Shown here piece by piece: positions 11,185 through 24,752 of a stretch of 64,000 nt of DNA. Under the pieces are notes generated by a model. It ran no database searches. It worked only from the letters and a program-made list of their open reading frames with translations, and had not been told where the DNA came from. Made by a program: the position numbers and the translations under genes. How positions within the stretch are numbered: position 1 is the stretch's first letter; every line of letters begins with the position of its first letter. This stretch comes from Spinacia oleracea (taxonomy: Eukaryota > Streptophyta > Magnoliopsida > Caryophyllales > Amaranthaceae). The stretch covers positions 142,232,361-142,296,360 of the forward strand of contig NC_079492.1 of assembly GCF_020520425.1 (NCBI RefSeq), in the 5' to 3' direction.

Positions 11185-14100
11185 TTACGAGTCATCGTCA
11201 TCATGTTCTTTACTTGATGAATCTTCTTTTCCACGTGATTTTCTACCGGCCTGAGAGTAGATTACACAAACCGCAGTGAAGAATACCGCCACATAGATAT
11301 GAATACATTCTGATCTGCTAATTAACAACGAAGGCATTTTTGTTTTGGGGCTATATCGAGGAAATCAAACGTTCCATAACTATATCAAAGGATGCACCAC
11401 GAAACAGTAGGGGAGGATAAACCAGCTCAGCAGACCATCACCAATTGCCAAACAATATTACCTAAAAACATCAAAGTAAACGAACTTCCAAATAGAGGAA
11501 TTCTCCCATTTCCTAATTTTTACTCTTGTTCCTCTTCTTTGGTTTTTCATCAGGAATTGGTTATTATTTATTAATTTCCAAAAGCACCATAAAACACAGG
11601 TTAAATGTCACAACATACTGGAACTCACTCCAAAAATGCAAAATCAATACATTAGGCATTCGTCTAACAGGATGGATTACCTGCTTGACGCCTCTAGTAT
11701 GAACCTCCAGATATTCTTCATAAGACTGCAGACACCATTTCCAGATTAGCAACATATATATTGCAATATGACAAATGTAATATTTAAACCATGATAACAT
11801 AAAATAATAGATTAGCATTCACAGAAAAGAAAACCCAGAGCATGTACTGCATGCTCCATCCGGATAGGAGTTACTGTCAGCTGAGGCAGATTACAAACTA
11901 CAAGAGCTCTCGATGACCATAGAGCTGAAGCCATAGCCCATAGCCGAGCTTAAACTCAGTAAGCATGGCGGTAAATCAGCCAATCAAGCTACGCAAGTCC
12001 TCCGTCATCGGAAGTTAAGTGAATCTTTAGTTTGAAGTTTTTAGATAGAAGTTGTTATGCTTTCATCAGCATTCTCTTGCTTGTACGATACTATAAAAGC
12101 TACCGTTGTTAACTTATACGCAGTACAGATTCATTCGAAAAATACTAACAGTTCTCACTTCTCATCTCAAGTTCTTTTGTCTTCTACCTTCTTCTCCTTA
12201 GGTTCTTTGTAATTTTTCATCTTCTTCTCAATCTATCTGCTATACAGCACTAAGCACAGCTCCTGTAACTTCAATCTTTCTTCTACTTTTACACCATTCA
12301 AGACAAAGCTGTCCAAGCTTCCTTAACATCCTCAGTCATAGACTCATAGGCAATCAACCAACACTACAGCTTGGAGGCTGAAGCTCTATCAACCTAGGTT
12401 CCGCGTCATTCTAGCCAGTTTAATTTGAAGGACTTTTACCCCTTTCACAGAGTAACAGGTTAGGTTCTTTTTTGTTTTTTTTTAAGAATTTTTCATTAAC
12501 TAATTATTTTCTTCAGAAATCCGCTAATCAGCAGAAATTTAAAATGTAGCAGAAAAGAATATTGCATACAAGCTTCCTGAACCAAAAAGCTAAGATAGGA
12601 TCTCATACCATTTCAAGAAACTCATCTTCAGAAAGAGTACTACAAATAGGACTCGTTTCACTAGACATCCGCTGGCCATCAACTTGAGAGGAAAATTTAT
12701 GATCAGCTGGTGAGTCTAAATTACTTCCTTTACGGTAGGCTTGCCTAGTCAGTGAACCTTTACTTGCCGTGACAGGTAGACTTTTGGGAGGAAATACACC
12801 AACAGATCCATGGTGTGCTACAAGAGGTGCACTTGTATCGGTATGATATTGATAAAGATAAGATGATGGGTAAATCATGGTTTTTGTGGCCCAGGTCATA
12901 TCCATAGGAGGGGCCATATACCCCTCATCAGGAAAACAATACCCAGACTCCAGACCAGGCCTCCTCAAATGAAATGCATCCCTGAAATAGAAAATCAAAA
13001 CAGATTACAATTACTAAGCATGTCCAGCCTGATTGGCTTTGCAAAACTAAGTACTAAACCTACCAATCCATACCTATCCAGAGTCGGATCCTCTTCAGAT
13101 TCTCTATCAATAAGTTGACAAAGTGCTTCTCCGATTTCGGCAGACAATTCCTGAAAATCATCGAAACAATTACAATAAATCTAAACTCTGTTTGAAGTTA
13201 AGAAAACAAGGGAAGAGATAGTGTAGAAACCTGGCAATCTCTGCTTATTTTGACAGGTTTGTACTCATTCAGTGGATTTTTGAGATGAATAGTCTTATGG
13301 AAGGGCAAATCACTTAAACACAACCATTTGACTCTAAAACTGCGTCCCCATGGGTTATTAGAACCAGCTCCTTGAGTCCACAAATTCTCCCGCCTCCGGC
13401 CAACAGAAGACATCATCTGTGCATACCCTTGGAAGAATCCGCTTGAATTAACACTAAATATCAGAACTACTTTACGACATTTCTGCAAGACAAGGGCTTC
13501 TCGGTAATATACAAAATTGATATAATGCATCAATACAACAAAGGGAAAGCAATCTTACATGAAAAGCTTCTTCCAGTATTGGTTCATTCATGAGTTGGGT
13601 AGCCCAAATTCCTTTTTCAACCGAGAGTTGAATATTTTCATGATTCAAGCTCTTAATTATAAAGTACCTTGTATTGAACGTTTTATCTTCTAAAACCACA
13701 GTTGAGGTGTCCACCGAATCCTTGTGCCCCTTCTCTTCGTTTTTATGACGGTCACTATCCTCATTTCCTCTACAGCTTGAACCCTCTGAGATTAAAATGT
13801 AACCTTGTCTGACATCAGTCCGCATATAGACATAAAATTTTATACATTTACAATGCTGAAGGAAAATATAAAGGGTTAGATGGATAAACTATAACCCACT
13901 TAAAAGTCCTATTGAGCCAATAGAAGACTAACGGCATTTTCATAGCACAAGACCAAAAACGAGTTAAAAAATCAGCCCAGCACATTCAAATGCGATTCAA
14001 TATCAATTACATCATATCTGTATGTACGGACAATTACTAGCACCTGATCTAATAGAGAGGCCAAACTTAGATGGACGCATTGAAAGAATGGGTGATATTC

Positions 14101-17100
14101 CCAGCATAACATGATGAAAAGGTTGTTGATATCGTTATGCAAATGAAGCAACACATCTAAGGTACGTGATAATGAAAATGCTGCAAAAATCAAGGGCTCT
14201 CCTAAACAGTGTTCAATGGAGCTAAGCATTCTAGAACATATCAGATATCACTCAATGTACTAAACAATTCCTCTTCAAAAACACACAAAAAAAGGCAACA
14301 AGAAGATGCAATGTGCCAAAATCAGTATTAGTTGAGCTATCTCCCTTCAGAAAAAATTCGGAGCAGATATAACACTTTGTTGTGCATTCATGCCAAAAGA
14401 CCCAACAACGTAAAAGGAAGTATAGCATGAGAAGAAACCTGATCAGAGTTTACAGAATCAGAGTAATCACTTGCTACTAACTCCTAATTCAACACCTCCA
14501 CCCCCCAGCTTCCTTATCGATTTTGGAAGGGCATTTATTATCCGATAATTCAAGTTCAGATAGCTTTCCGTATTCCTTTCACCTACCTTAGGACAGGAAT
14601 CCTTGCTAGAAAAGGCTGAAGCCTGAAGGCACCAAAAGACGGGAAACAACCAAGAGAAGGGGTGAAAGTAAGTCGATACACTTGTGACCACCACCAATGC
14701 AAGCTTGGTTAAGGCCCATTCGTTAAGTAAACAAACGAGCCTTGACAAAAACATTCACTCTCGCTTAATAAACAAGCATAAATCGAACAACTTGGTATTT
14801 AACTTAGCCTGGTGAGCACCTCATTCGTATTCATCTATTAGCTTGTTCGTGAAAGTTTTCAAATTGATTAAAACTAAGCCGAAATTTGGGGATAAGATGT
14901 TTTTGATGGTCATGAAAAATTATTTTAGTATTTAAATTCTATTTATTGATTTTGAAGTAACCAATCTACCCACAGACTGACAACCTTGGCTACTTAATAC
15001 CTCTACTTGGATTCAGCAATTGATATGGATGTCGAAACCCTTGGACAGACGCAGAAATTAGAAGGCAACGACTACTATGGTGAATTCAATGGCAACTGCT
15101 CTAGATCTCGAGCAGCAACATGTTAAAACACTTAATAAGATTTCTCTTCAAGCAAAGCTAAATCATCTGATTTTCATAAATATCCAAGTTTAATTGTTAA
15201 CCTGCGACTAGTAAAAGGAAGAGTAATCCAACCTGCTTGCAAACCTCAAGATTGAAAAAAAAAGAAAAAAAAAAAAGCCATTTTAGTTATGTTCATGATC
15301 TAATTGCCATGTACTTCGCATTTAGCTATTGAGCCTTAAAGTTTATGTTTTTATCTGGTCACAGAATCAGAAAGAAAGTCTGAATCTTCTACGGAAGCTG
15401 GCTCGAATATTTATGTTTTTTCTGATTCTGGAATATTATTGTTCGGGTACGACCAGACAACTACCTATATCCCATTATATATTCTCTTCTCATTTTTTCG
15501 TTAACTATTGGATCGGGTATTAATTTAGATGTGAAACTTGGGAACTTCATTGGTTATGACATTGATTTTGCACAAGTTCTGAAACAATAATTAATTAACC
15601 AAAATAACCCACTATTATTAACCAAATTAACTAGCACAATTTAGAAGACCAAGGCGGCAAGGCCCCATATTATTATTATTTAAAATACTAATATTAATAA
15701 AATCTCACTTTTGAAACCCTCTACTTTAATTAAGAGTAAAGTTAAATCAGGAGAGTTCCTAAATAAAGCAAGAGTTATAAGAAGGGGTCTTGATCCGCAT
15801 TATTCCTCGCTCTTATAAGCAAACTTTCTCAAGTTCCATCTAGAAGAAAAGACACAAAGTCACTAGCCTAAAAGAAAGACTAGGCTTGAGGCTTCAAGCC
15901 TCAATGTGTAAGTCACTAGCCCTCGTAGTCTACGTTTCTATGTTAGGAATCTTGGGATTGCATACACTAACAAGCAAACTATTTCAAACTTCAAAGTACA
16001 AGAGAGCAAGCTTAGTATTTACAATAATACTTCCTCCGGTTTTTTACTTGCACTACTTTCCTTTTATGGAAGTTGCATATGTTGCACCATTTCCTTTTAT
16101 GGTATGTTTTCACATGCTTTTGGTGTATTCACTCAATAAATACTCACTTTACCCTTACTCACATTTACACCTCCTTATTTTAATATGGGTTACAGTTTGA
16201 CCGGCACAGGGTCTTAGGAGGGTGAGTTGATTTATTAAAATAAGATGAATGTGGGGTAGTGGGTTATTATTTATTGTAACAATTGATAGAGGGTATTATT
16301 TATTATGGGAAAAGAGGATTTGAGTAAGTGTTGAACCATAAGAGGGAGAGAAAAATTAATATAATTGGGAGTGGGGACCATGACATACCAAAAATAAAAA
16401 ATGTAACTCATATTAAATTACGGCTGCTTTTAAAAAGTGTAACTCGTATTAAAATATGGAGGGAGTACCACAGTTACCTAACATTTTCCCTCTCTTTTGT
16501 TTGTTATCATATGGGTAATTTTATGTATACAATTTTTTCTTAGTTTTTGCTCCCCCATATGGTGCAAGTAAAAAAACGGAGGAAGTATATAATTGGGGAT
16601 TTGGTAACGTTGTAGGGTCGGGATTGGTATTTGGCTATTGAGTACATCACATTTAGGCAGGAGAGGAACACGAAAACAGTGAATCTCCTGCACATCATTC
16701 CTATTTTATTAGAAATCCTTATTGGTTCCAGATAGTAGAACATTGAAGTTCGTAACTAGATTCACAATTGATCTATCGGTACAGCTGCCACCAAGTTGTC
16801 AGGGAGACAAATCTGCCAAGGACAATTGAGAGAGCAACAGAGGAAAGAGAAAAGGGTGCCTGTACAGCAGAATTTGAAGTTGTGTCTGGTTTTTGGCATA
16901 TAGTGTTTTCCCATTTTCATTCAAATTAGTATCAAAAAAAAATTCCAGTCTATATAGACCGGAAAATAACTCCACAGTAGGAAGCATCTCCATATACCCA
17001 TCTGCATAATGATACTCATGGGATCAAGTCTATACTTCCAGCCTTCACAAGTGAAGAAAAACCGATGTTTTACTTGAAAGGTTCATGAATAAGGAGATAG

Positions 17101-18105
17101 CAGAACATTTTCTTTACCAGGAAATTTTAGATGGAAAAATGCTGCATTTTCTGCTGCAAGTTCATAGAGATATGTTTTTCAATGGTGGCAGCAGCTACTA
17201 TACATGCAATGGGGACACATGGTTTTAGATATTTATTGATAGTCTTATACACAATGTATCAGTTGAATATTTGATACACATACTGTTTTCAGCTTGCCAA
17301 ATGGATGCTTCCACAAGTCATAAAGAAAAGTAGCATATCAGCTTATACAACGACTAGATAGCTTAATAAGCTAACACGGGACCAGAGTAGAAACATTAAG
17401 CCTACTTGGGAGCCTCATAAAAGGCATCAGGGTGAAGGCCTCGTATTCTATGGTAGTCATCTTCAACTGTGGTATATGAATAACAGAGAGTTCTATATGA
17501 TATGAGTAACTCTTCCGGTTTGCTATCATATTAAATATATGATACACATCATTTCCTCATACTGTCCTAAGCATCAAATCTAAATGAAGAGGACTACTAA
17601 ACACTGTATTGAAAAGAACTCCCAATTCGTTTGCAAATGAGTAACGACTGACATCTGGGAGAGTATATTCGTAAATGGTACTTGTATTAAGCAAATCATA
17701 CTCCCTTAGCCAAGAAAGCATCGATATCAGTTTTTTCTAATGTTCTAAACAAGAAGTATTGTAGAGCAGAACAAAGAGGAATGCTGTACAAAATACAACA
17801 ACTGCAAATACAGGCATACACAAAATTAGGCATCAATTATTTTCAAAGCCGGGGGAGACGAACAACTGAAAAAATTATTAAAAGGAAGAAGGCAACAGCT
17901 ATGGCCTATGAATCATGAGATAATTTTTTCCTTAACCGGCAACAAATATTCTAGTATTTAGCAGAACAATACAGCTTGAATCAAGCAAAAATGGCAAAAA
18001 CGTCTCAGGAAAAGTACCTGGTTCTTCCATATTCCCAACATCATGCTTCTGAGATACAGATGAATCAACAATAGAGACATTTTCCTTCGCAGTGTCAGTG
18101 GACAT
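11185..18105 (-). CDS. YTH-domain m6A reader, plant DC type (ECT12-like)
   Basis: Seven coding exons: 18018-18105, 13559-13785, 13231-13482, 13074-13150, 12609-12981, 11681-11725 and 11185-11250, phases consistent, giving 375 residues. The YTH domain runs from about residue 68 (TRYFIIKSLNHENIQLSVEK) to about 200 and includes GIWATQLMNEPILEEAFH, VVLIFSVNSSGFFQGYAQMM, NNPWGRSFRVKW and YKPVKISRDCQ. Trp90, Trp140 and Trp150 are candidates for the aromatic cage that holds N6-methyladenosine. Family knowledge: YTH proteins bind m6A in RNA and alter processing or stability; this DC clade lacks the long disordered N-terminus of the ECT1-11 group. The C-terminus ends in an acidic tail (EHDDDDS). The closest Arabidopsis relative from memory is At4g11970 (ECT12). 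The first intron is over 4 kb and carries a MITE. The leader is split, with a further exon near 20.2 kb. Confidence 0.88.
11850..12465 (+). mobile_element. Possible LTR-derived fragment in YTH intron
   Basis: The stretch has a TATA-like block (actataaaagctacc near 12091) followed by a long CT-rich leader, a layout typical of LTR promoters, and it interrupts an intron between exons 11681-11725 and 12609-12981. I could not define exact ends or target duplications, so the boundaries are approximate and the family is unassigned. Confidence 0.3.
16028..16587. mobile_element. Stowaway/Mariner-like MITE, composite
   Basis: Terminal inverted repeats TACTTCCTCCGGTTTTTTAC and GTAAAAAAACGGAGGAAGTA bound 560 bp. 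The interior contains further Stowaway-like pieces (gtttgaccggcacagggt near 16195 and atggagggagta near 16456), so at least one related element is nested. No coding sequence. Located in the large first intron of the YTH gene. Confidence 0.8.
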
Positions 18106-18156
18106 GTCCTATATATGTCCGTCCAATCACTTCACAGTTACAACAACGAGCACAAT
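18106..18156 (-). other. 5' UTR part of YTH exon containing the start codon
   Basis: On the minus strand a good acceptor (ctgctgcag) lies just upstream of 18156, and the exon then runs through the initiator at 18105 without another ATG. This supports a spliced leader. Confidence 0.55.
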
Positions 18157-18954
18157 CTGCAGCAGCATAACCCCTTTCAGAGGACAATAAAGCCTATCAC
18201 AATAACAATTAAATCATAATAACTATTAAGAAAGTGAAAATAATTTTATAAGAGGAAGGAAGACTGAAGAGCTTTGCATTGTAACTGGGAATTCGAGGGT
18301 TTTCAAACACTTCTAGCAGGAAACATCAAACATATTGCATTGAGTAACAATTTTAAGTAGATACAAAAATGAGTGATGCAAAGCAGCCTTGCAGAAGTTT
18401 GCATCTAATTATCTAAATATTTGATGCTCTCACGCCTAGCACCTTTCAAAACCAAAATGGTTGGATGTACAATTGGTCACAAGCCCTTGAATCTTGATCA
18501 ATGCAGTCTGTAACGTTAAACTTTTAAATATCCTCCAATGGAAGGAAAATGCAACTGGCTGCATATGCAGTCTATGTTGTTCATGACGTGCTTCGGCGTC
18601 TGAAAGCATGAAGTATTTTAAATGTTCTTAATTTTGGGTTCAGTTTCACATTTCCACATTTTTGTGCTCATGAAAGGATTGAGAAAAAGCTCAATATTGT
18701 TCACTTTCAGCGGACATTCTTCAAGTCCCAATGCAGTATGCACTTGGGAGGCACCCCAATGAATCCACTCTCCCCTATGCTTGTAAAGGCATACAAGCCC
18801 ACACCTAGGCAAATTTTCTAACTTGGATCAAAAGAGGGCCAATACTATGGTTAAAGACACATTAGTTTGTCAAAAAAAAAAATAGGCAAATAATTCAAAT
18901 TGTTTGCCACCTAGTTGTTCGGTCAATTACTAGGTATCATCCCCCTCCTACCCA

Positions 18955-18973
18955 CCCCCCCCCCCCCCCCCCC
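18955..18973. repeat. Poly-C tract
   Basis: An uninterrupted run of 19 C flanked by further C-rich sequence. Likely length-variable and prone to sequencing error. Confidence 0.9.
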
Positions 18974-20188
18974 ACCCCGATAAAAAGTGTTCAAGATGTA
19001 GTGATGTACACTTACACCAATTACTGTGTACTGAAGCCATTTTCAGGAACAACCTCTTAACATAAACACATCTCTCAGCCTCCAACTAACTTTTAAGTAC
19101 TAAGCCATCTGGATAAGTAGTATAACTTTGGAAATGTTGATACTCATGAGATCTTAGTTAATTATAGAGGTAGATTAACATTGTTACATACACAATGAGG
19201 TGCCTTGTAATAGAATGTTGAGTGGACACCTTAATTATGTCAAAAGAATTAAAAATTAACAAATACACCCCTATCGGCCCTATCACTCTGAGCTTTGACT
19301 AATAAAACTTCTTTCCTTCCTCTTCTTCTCTTTCTAGCTGCCCCATAACCCTCCTCTTCTTCCATGTACTTCAGGGCTACCACCGTGCTACTTTCATCAG
19401 CACGCCCACCACCTTGATCAGAGGCTCAAAGCTAAACCTCACCCACCTATGATTCTATCTTCTCTCATCAATCTCTCTTCCATAGTTCCATTTGAGGACA
19501 CACCCACCATTTCTCAAAAACCACGGAAATCTCTGCGTTCTTTTCTCATCCCTATCCCTAGTCCATATGATCTGGTTATTAGTGCCAATGGTAAAGAAAC
19601 GGCAGCTAATAGGAGACGCCAAGGGGTGGTGGCAGGGGAGGAAAATAAAAAGGGAAAGATGACCAAGCCATTGTACGTAAGGAGAGGAAGAAGAAAGGTG
19701 ATGGGGAAGAGGAAAGAAAATTTATCTTCACTTCTTATCATAAGATGTACTTTAATCATCAAAGAATCAATGTAGTCAAATGACTTCAAAACAAAATTAA
19801 TTCACAGACTAAAAAATGAATTTAAGATTTTCACTAACTCACTTACGCAGCCAATCATTTGGAATATTAGAATGACAACCTAATTACCATTAATCAGAAA
19901 AATAACCAGCAGAGATTATCATTAATCAGATTTGCCACAGAATCAGATGATCTGGAATATACTCCATTGAAATTATTACTTATATACGTTATAGGTACTA
20001 GATATTCTCCGAAATGACATGCTTATACATTTGGTGAAAGATTGGATTGATAAGGTATCAAGTAAATCTTAAAAAAAATGTAACCAGATAATCGCAAAAA
20101 CAAAAATAACACGGAAAGTTACTAATGAATTAAATGACTGCAAATCAATGCCCTCAAAAATCAATTACAGAAAAAGTAAGCAGCATAC

Positions 20189-20290
20189 CTTGGAGTAAAA
20201 AGTGCAAAAACCTTCAAATGGTAGATTGGAAATTTGGAGCAAAGGTTTGGTGAGAAAATGATAGATATCGAGATCCAAGTGTACTATTGA
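20189..20290 (-). other. Probable noncoding first exon of the YTH gene
   Basis: Minus-strand sequence ending cactttttactccaag is followed by a donor gtatgctg. No other minus-strand gene starts between here and 18105. Its 5' limit is a guess. Transcript evidence would be needed to confirm it. Confidence 0.4.
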
Positions 20291-20929
20291 AACGTTTACA
20301 GAACGGGAGCCTTATGATTGGCTAGAGATCTAGGGATAACAAGTATCAAACTTTGGATAGTCCGTCCAGCCTAGAATGGTACAAGCCTCCTTTTTCTTTT
20401 TCATTAATTTGGCTCCCTCTTTTCTCTTGTAATCAACCAAATAATGTCTTCTGCATTAAATAAACAAACCCGTGAATATAGTAGCCAAGGTTCTCAATTT
20501 AAATAAGGGGAAATATAAGGAAACTCCAGATACTTTAAACTATGAAGTATGAACAGAGCAAAAATCTAGCTCTTCTATAATTTTTTACTATAGGTTACCA
20601 TGAAAATGCACAAGATATATCCAATTTGCAAAGAAAGATAATCTTGTCAACAAAAGTGGAAGTTAGGGGAAGTTATTTGTTTCCTCATTTTTGGTGTAAA
20701 TGTGTGCTAGATAGTTACTGCAGGGTGTATGGGGAATTGGGGATTTTCTTTAAATTTTTTGGAGAAATAGGATTTCTTTTCCCTAATTTTTTCAAAGAGG
20801 GAGTGCATAGATTTTGAGGTTTTGGAAAGTTGTGGTTAGAAGCTTTAAAACTAAACCTTCTATTATTATACAGGATAGGATTCCATATGCCACCAAGAAA
20901 ATTAAAATTTAACTTTTTGCTTTACATAA

Positions 20930-21241
20930 GAGCATCTCCAATGGTTGTAGCTAGGGACTAGCTTGAAATTTATAAAAGTTTCAAGCTAATAGCTAGACCA
21001 TTAGAGTGAAAATAATAAATTGGCTTGGCCAAGCAAATTAGCTTGTTTAAGCTAATTTGCTTGAAAACTAGCTCCCATAGTTGCCAAATAATTAATTGGC
21101 AAGTGGGACAAGTGGGACTAATCTAAATAACAAGCTAGTTGCTAGCCATTGGAGTACAAATTAGCTAGACAATGAAATAGCTTAAAATCTTATGTGGCAT
21201 AACAAGCTAATTGTCAAATTAGCTTACTATTGGAGATGCTC
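20930..21241. mobile_element. Tourist-like (PIF/Harbinger) MITE
   Basis: 312 bp with ends GAGCATCTCCAATGG and (right, reverse complement) GAGCATCTCCAATAG, flanked by taa on both sides (20927-20929, 21242-21244), the TWA duplication of Harbinger elements. The interior is built from repeated agctaatttgctt / aagctaatt motifs. Confidence 0.85.
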
Positions 21242-21944
21242 TAAGGATTATGGAGTAATATGTAAGATTGGCACAGGAGATGATATAAATGGACAGCAAA
21301 TACCTATAAGTGCACACGTTGTAATATTGTTTGTATATACTCCACAAATGCAAAAAGATTGAATATAGTGGATAGTGGAAGAAAAGTAGAGAGTGAGGAG
21401 ATGATATATGTGAATATTTTTTGGGACGTCCATCAAAAGGCAAGTTTGAACTCTAGTTAGTGACAGAAGGAATAATAAAGCGTAAATCATATGTTCATTC
21501 AGCGTACTCTTTTCTTAATTAGAACCTGCATAAATCTTCAAAAACACTGGTAAGAATATTGGGTTCCAATTGTAATTTTGTTCCAATGATAATACAATCC
21601 ATTAATGTGTATTCGAAATTCAGTAATCCATATTGCATTCTAAGCGACATAAGAGGCCAACAAATTTCCCTTTGTACAAGTAAAGAAGGCTGTCACAGCA
21701 CTACCTAATCAGACTTACTGAAGTACCACGTTAAAATTGATAGGAAAAATTAAACTATGGACCAAGTTTATGGCAGTCAGTGAGCTGTTTGCAATCCTGT
21801 TCTCTCATTGCAGTGCAGCAGAATATTCCTTCATGCACATGAAAAATCTCAAATCTAAACAAGAGACCTATCCATCTTTATCCATATCTTAAAATTTCCC
21901 TACTCAAAGAAGTGCACATAGACATGTTAATATAGGCAACCTTT

Positions 21945-22020
21945 CCCAGACCCTGCCTAAATAATGGGAGCCTTGTGCACTGGGTAGTGGGTACGACCTT
22001 TTAGAGCAAACTACAATAGA
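21945..22020 (+). mobile_element. SINE-like 3' fragment
   Basis: The segment with ccagaccctgcc, gggagccttgtgcactgggta and gacctttt resembles the 3' body of tobacco TS-type plant SINEs as I remember them. The tRNA-like head is absent and the ends are not defined. Confidence 0.4.
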
Positions 22021-22918
22021 TAAGGCAACCCAAGCAGTGCACATAGACATGTTAATATAGGCAACCACCTGTTTCCTAATTTATCACAAAACAAATGGAT
22101 CCTAACTTTAGCTGGGTCAGTAAGATCAAACCAAATGCAACTGCAGACACCTCAAAAGTTTACCACAGACTTCACAATTACCTAGCCACGAGTCTTCGTT
22201 TACCGAAAACTTTGCAATATCTGTATCTCCAATTTTCCAAGTTGGATCAAATCTGATTATCCAATATAAGATATTTCTCTAACAGCTAACTTAAACATTG
22301 AAATTAGTTTTTTTTACGCATTGCAGCAGAATAAGTTTCTTTACATCATAAAATCTTAGCGAAATAGTACAGCATTTTGGTAATTGAACAGGAACAAAAT
22401 CCCATCAATTTCAAGAAAACAAGCTAGTCCAATAGGCCAACACCAATGGTGTAATACTTCATGGTGTAGTCCATCAAGGCTGCTTCAACTATTTGCATCT
22501 TTATCTTCCATATTATTTAGTTCATACTAAGAGTCATAAGACTACATTTTTCTTCAGGTTGACGTTGCTGACCATTACAGTATATCCAACCATGCATCTA
22601 TTTTTTGTTGAATGAGTCTCTAATGAACAAGATTTAAAATTACGATTGCATTGAATGCAATTACATATTTATATGTCAACTTTCGAGCTGAAAAGCTTAG
22701 GACGGCTGTGTCACGCGACGATTCACTACATTCTTTAATTTCCCACGAAAGGTAAAAATGTAATTTAATCCGTTATTTTAAAATAGCAAGTCAGTTGTTG
22801 ACCCTTGGAACAGTTTTCTGTTGGACACGGACTTATCGCAATTGCCAAGTTCGAAGACTCGAACTAAATGCTTGTTTAATTTATATAAGGCACCCAAGGG
22901 TATGAATATATATATATC

Positions 22919-23166
22919 AGATCCCCCTTACCCTACCTCGTTAGAAAAATCAAGGTAATGGGATGGTAGTCAGTTATGACTAAAGAGAGACACATACCAC
23001 AATTACTTTCAGCCAATTTTCTAGTGAGGAAGTCACAATTCTAGATCCCCCTTACCCTGCCTCGTAAGAAAAATCAGGGTAATGGATGATATAGTCAGTT
23101 ATGAGTAAAGAGAGACACACACCACAATTACTCTCATCCTATTTTGTAGTAAGGAAGTCACAATCC
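22919..23166. repeat. 124-bp tandem duplication
   Basis: The blocks agatcccccttaccctacc at 22919 and agatcccccttaccctgcc at 23043 start two units that match closely to aggaagtcacaat at their ends. Two copies only. The C-rich start resembles the end of a plant SINE (compare 51319-51340). Confidence 0.85.
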
Positions 23167-24240
23167 GTACAAACTTTCTAGAAAGACCATGCCTCTTGAA
23201 GGCATTTTGGATCGAGTTTCCAGCATTAAATGATTTTGCCAAGGCAGAGGGTAGAGAAGAATCCAAATATCATTAGACTCCAGGGGAAGCAACCATGCTA
23301 GTTTAATCCTTCATCCACATTCCCGAGTCTCATCCTCAACACTCACTTCCAGCCTTTTTACTGATCTTCATGAATACCACTAAATGATTTCCATCTGTTT
23401 TGCTAGAATTCTAAGATATCCAGCATTGATCCTTCTGGATATATATGTTTCCCGTTAAAATTATTCATACAAAAACCAATTTATTTTATCTTTTACAGTC
23501 AAACTGTGGTCTCCGCTATTGCAATCCCTAAAATATTCAACAACAGACAATGAATATAAATCCATTCACCAAATTAGTTTACAATCTAATTTCCCAAGTT
23601 GTGTCATAAAAAAAGTAGCTGTAACCCCTAAGTGGCCGAAGAGAGTACTCGCAATAGTTTCTTGACTACATATGTCGAATCATATTTCTTTCAACCACCA
23701 AATGGCCAAAAAGAGGCCAATTGAACACTTACAAGTGTATCATACTCCCTCAACCCTCAAACAAACTCTTTATGCTTCTAATTCAACCACTATCCAGAAA
23801 AGAAAACCATAACCTATCCTAAAATAGCAACATCAATGCCATCCTCCCAAGGGTTTCTCTTCGAAACTACACCTTAAAACCTTTCAGCATTAAGAAAAGT
23901 AGCATTTCTTTGAATGAAATTCAAGAAATTCCATTGAAGTTCAAAATCACACAATTCCGTATAATCAAGTGAAATTATAGCTAATTGAACAGAAAATTCC
24001 AATAATGCAAGTAGTTTGGAATCTAATCGAACTCAAACCGCATTCGAATTCGTCTAACAAGATAGTTCAATTACGCAATTACCGCAGAATTAAACAAGGG
24101 AACAAATTCAAAGCAAAATCTACAAAAAGAAAAACTCGAACTACTTACTCTCATCGCATCATGATTGTGAACAAAATTCATGAGCAAATTAAAGGTTAAA
24201 TTACAGAAAGCTAAGTTCAGATGAAAGAGAAGAAGGTTAC

Positions 24241-24345
24241 CTGAGAGGGAAAAAAGGGAGGAGAGGCGTATGTTCAACTGAAATGTTGCAGGTGAGTGAG
24301 TGAGCGAGACTGATGGAGAGAGGGGGAAAGCCAAGAGTCGAAGAG
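24241..24345 (-). other. Candidate noncoding exon or promoter-proximal leader
   Basis: Minus-strand sequence is CT-rich (ccccctctctcc, ctcactcactcacctgc) and ends ccctctcag followed by gtaacc, a plausible donor. It looks like the 5' leader of a minus-strand transcript. The nearest minus-strand coding start is the YTH gene 6 kb away, so it could be an alternative far-upstream first exon or a noncoding RNA. Confidence 0.3.
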
Positions 24346-24483
24346 AAGGTTTTTTCCGAAATGAATTTTACTCGTAGATAAGAGGCGAACAACCCCGAGA
24401 AAGGTTGTAAAGTCATCGAATACCGGTCACGGTAAATTGAAGCAGTTGATTTGGAGTTGTGTTCGAAAAATAGTTATAAATTA

Positions 24484-24752
24484 CCGCACCATCCGTTCTA
24501 AAATTATAGTCTTATTTAATAAGAAAAGTGAAATATAATGTTTAGAAAAATTGAAGGTAGCTAATAGAAAAGTGTAAAACGTGGAATATAGTATGAAAAA
24601 AGTAAAAAGGGTATGTTAAAGTAGAAAAATGTATGGGAAAATGGAAAGCATATGTGAACTTAAGAAAAGTAATGTTCAAATAAGAAGACAGAATTATAAT
24701 TTTAGGACGCCCGAAATAGAAAACATGACTGTTATTTTGGGACAGAGAGAGT
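24484..24752. mobile_element. Degenerate Stowaway/Mariner-like MITE
   Basis: Left part ccatccgttctaaaattatag and right part ctgttattttgggacagagagagta are inverted relatives of each other and of the ctccctccgt family ends. The ends are worn and the exact borders approximate. Confidence 0.55.

Larger units (their letters stand above)
20291..24240. other. Gene-poor spacer
   Basis: About 4 kb without a recognisable coding exon on either strand. It contains a Tourist-like MITE, a SINE-like tail and a 124-bp tandem duplication, listed separately. Short open frames here are AT-biased and resemble no family I know. It could be intron if the minus-strand exon at 24241 is an upstream start of the YTH gene. 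Confidence 0.5.

Noticed and set aside
19240-19770. Candidate gene in a GC-richer, CT-rich zone with a 108-codon frame
   Set aside because: No known motif, frames on both strands are similar in length, and no splice pattern links it to a protein. It may be an old captured fragment but I cannot support it.
22919-23166. CRISPR-like or regulatory direct repeats
   Set aside because: Only two adjacent 124-bp units with no spacers, in a plant genome; a plain tandem duplication.
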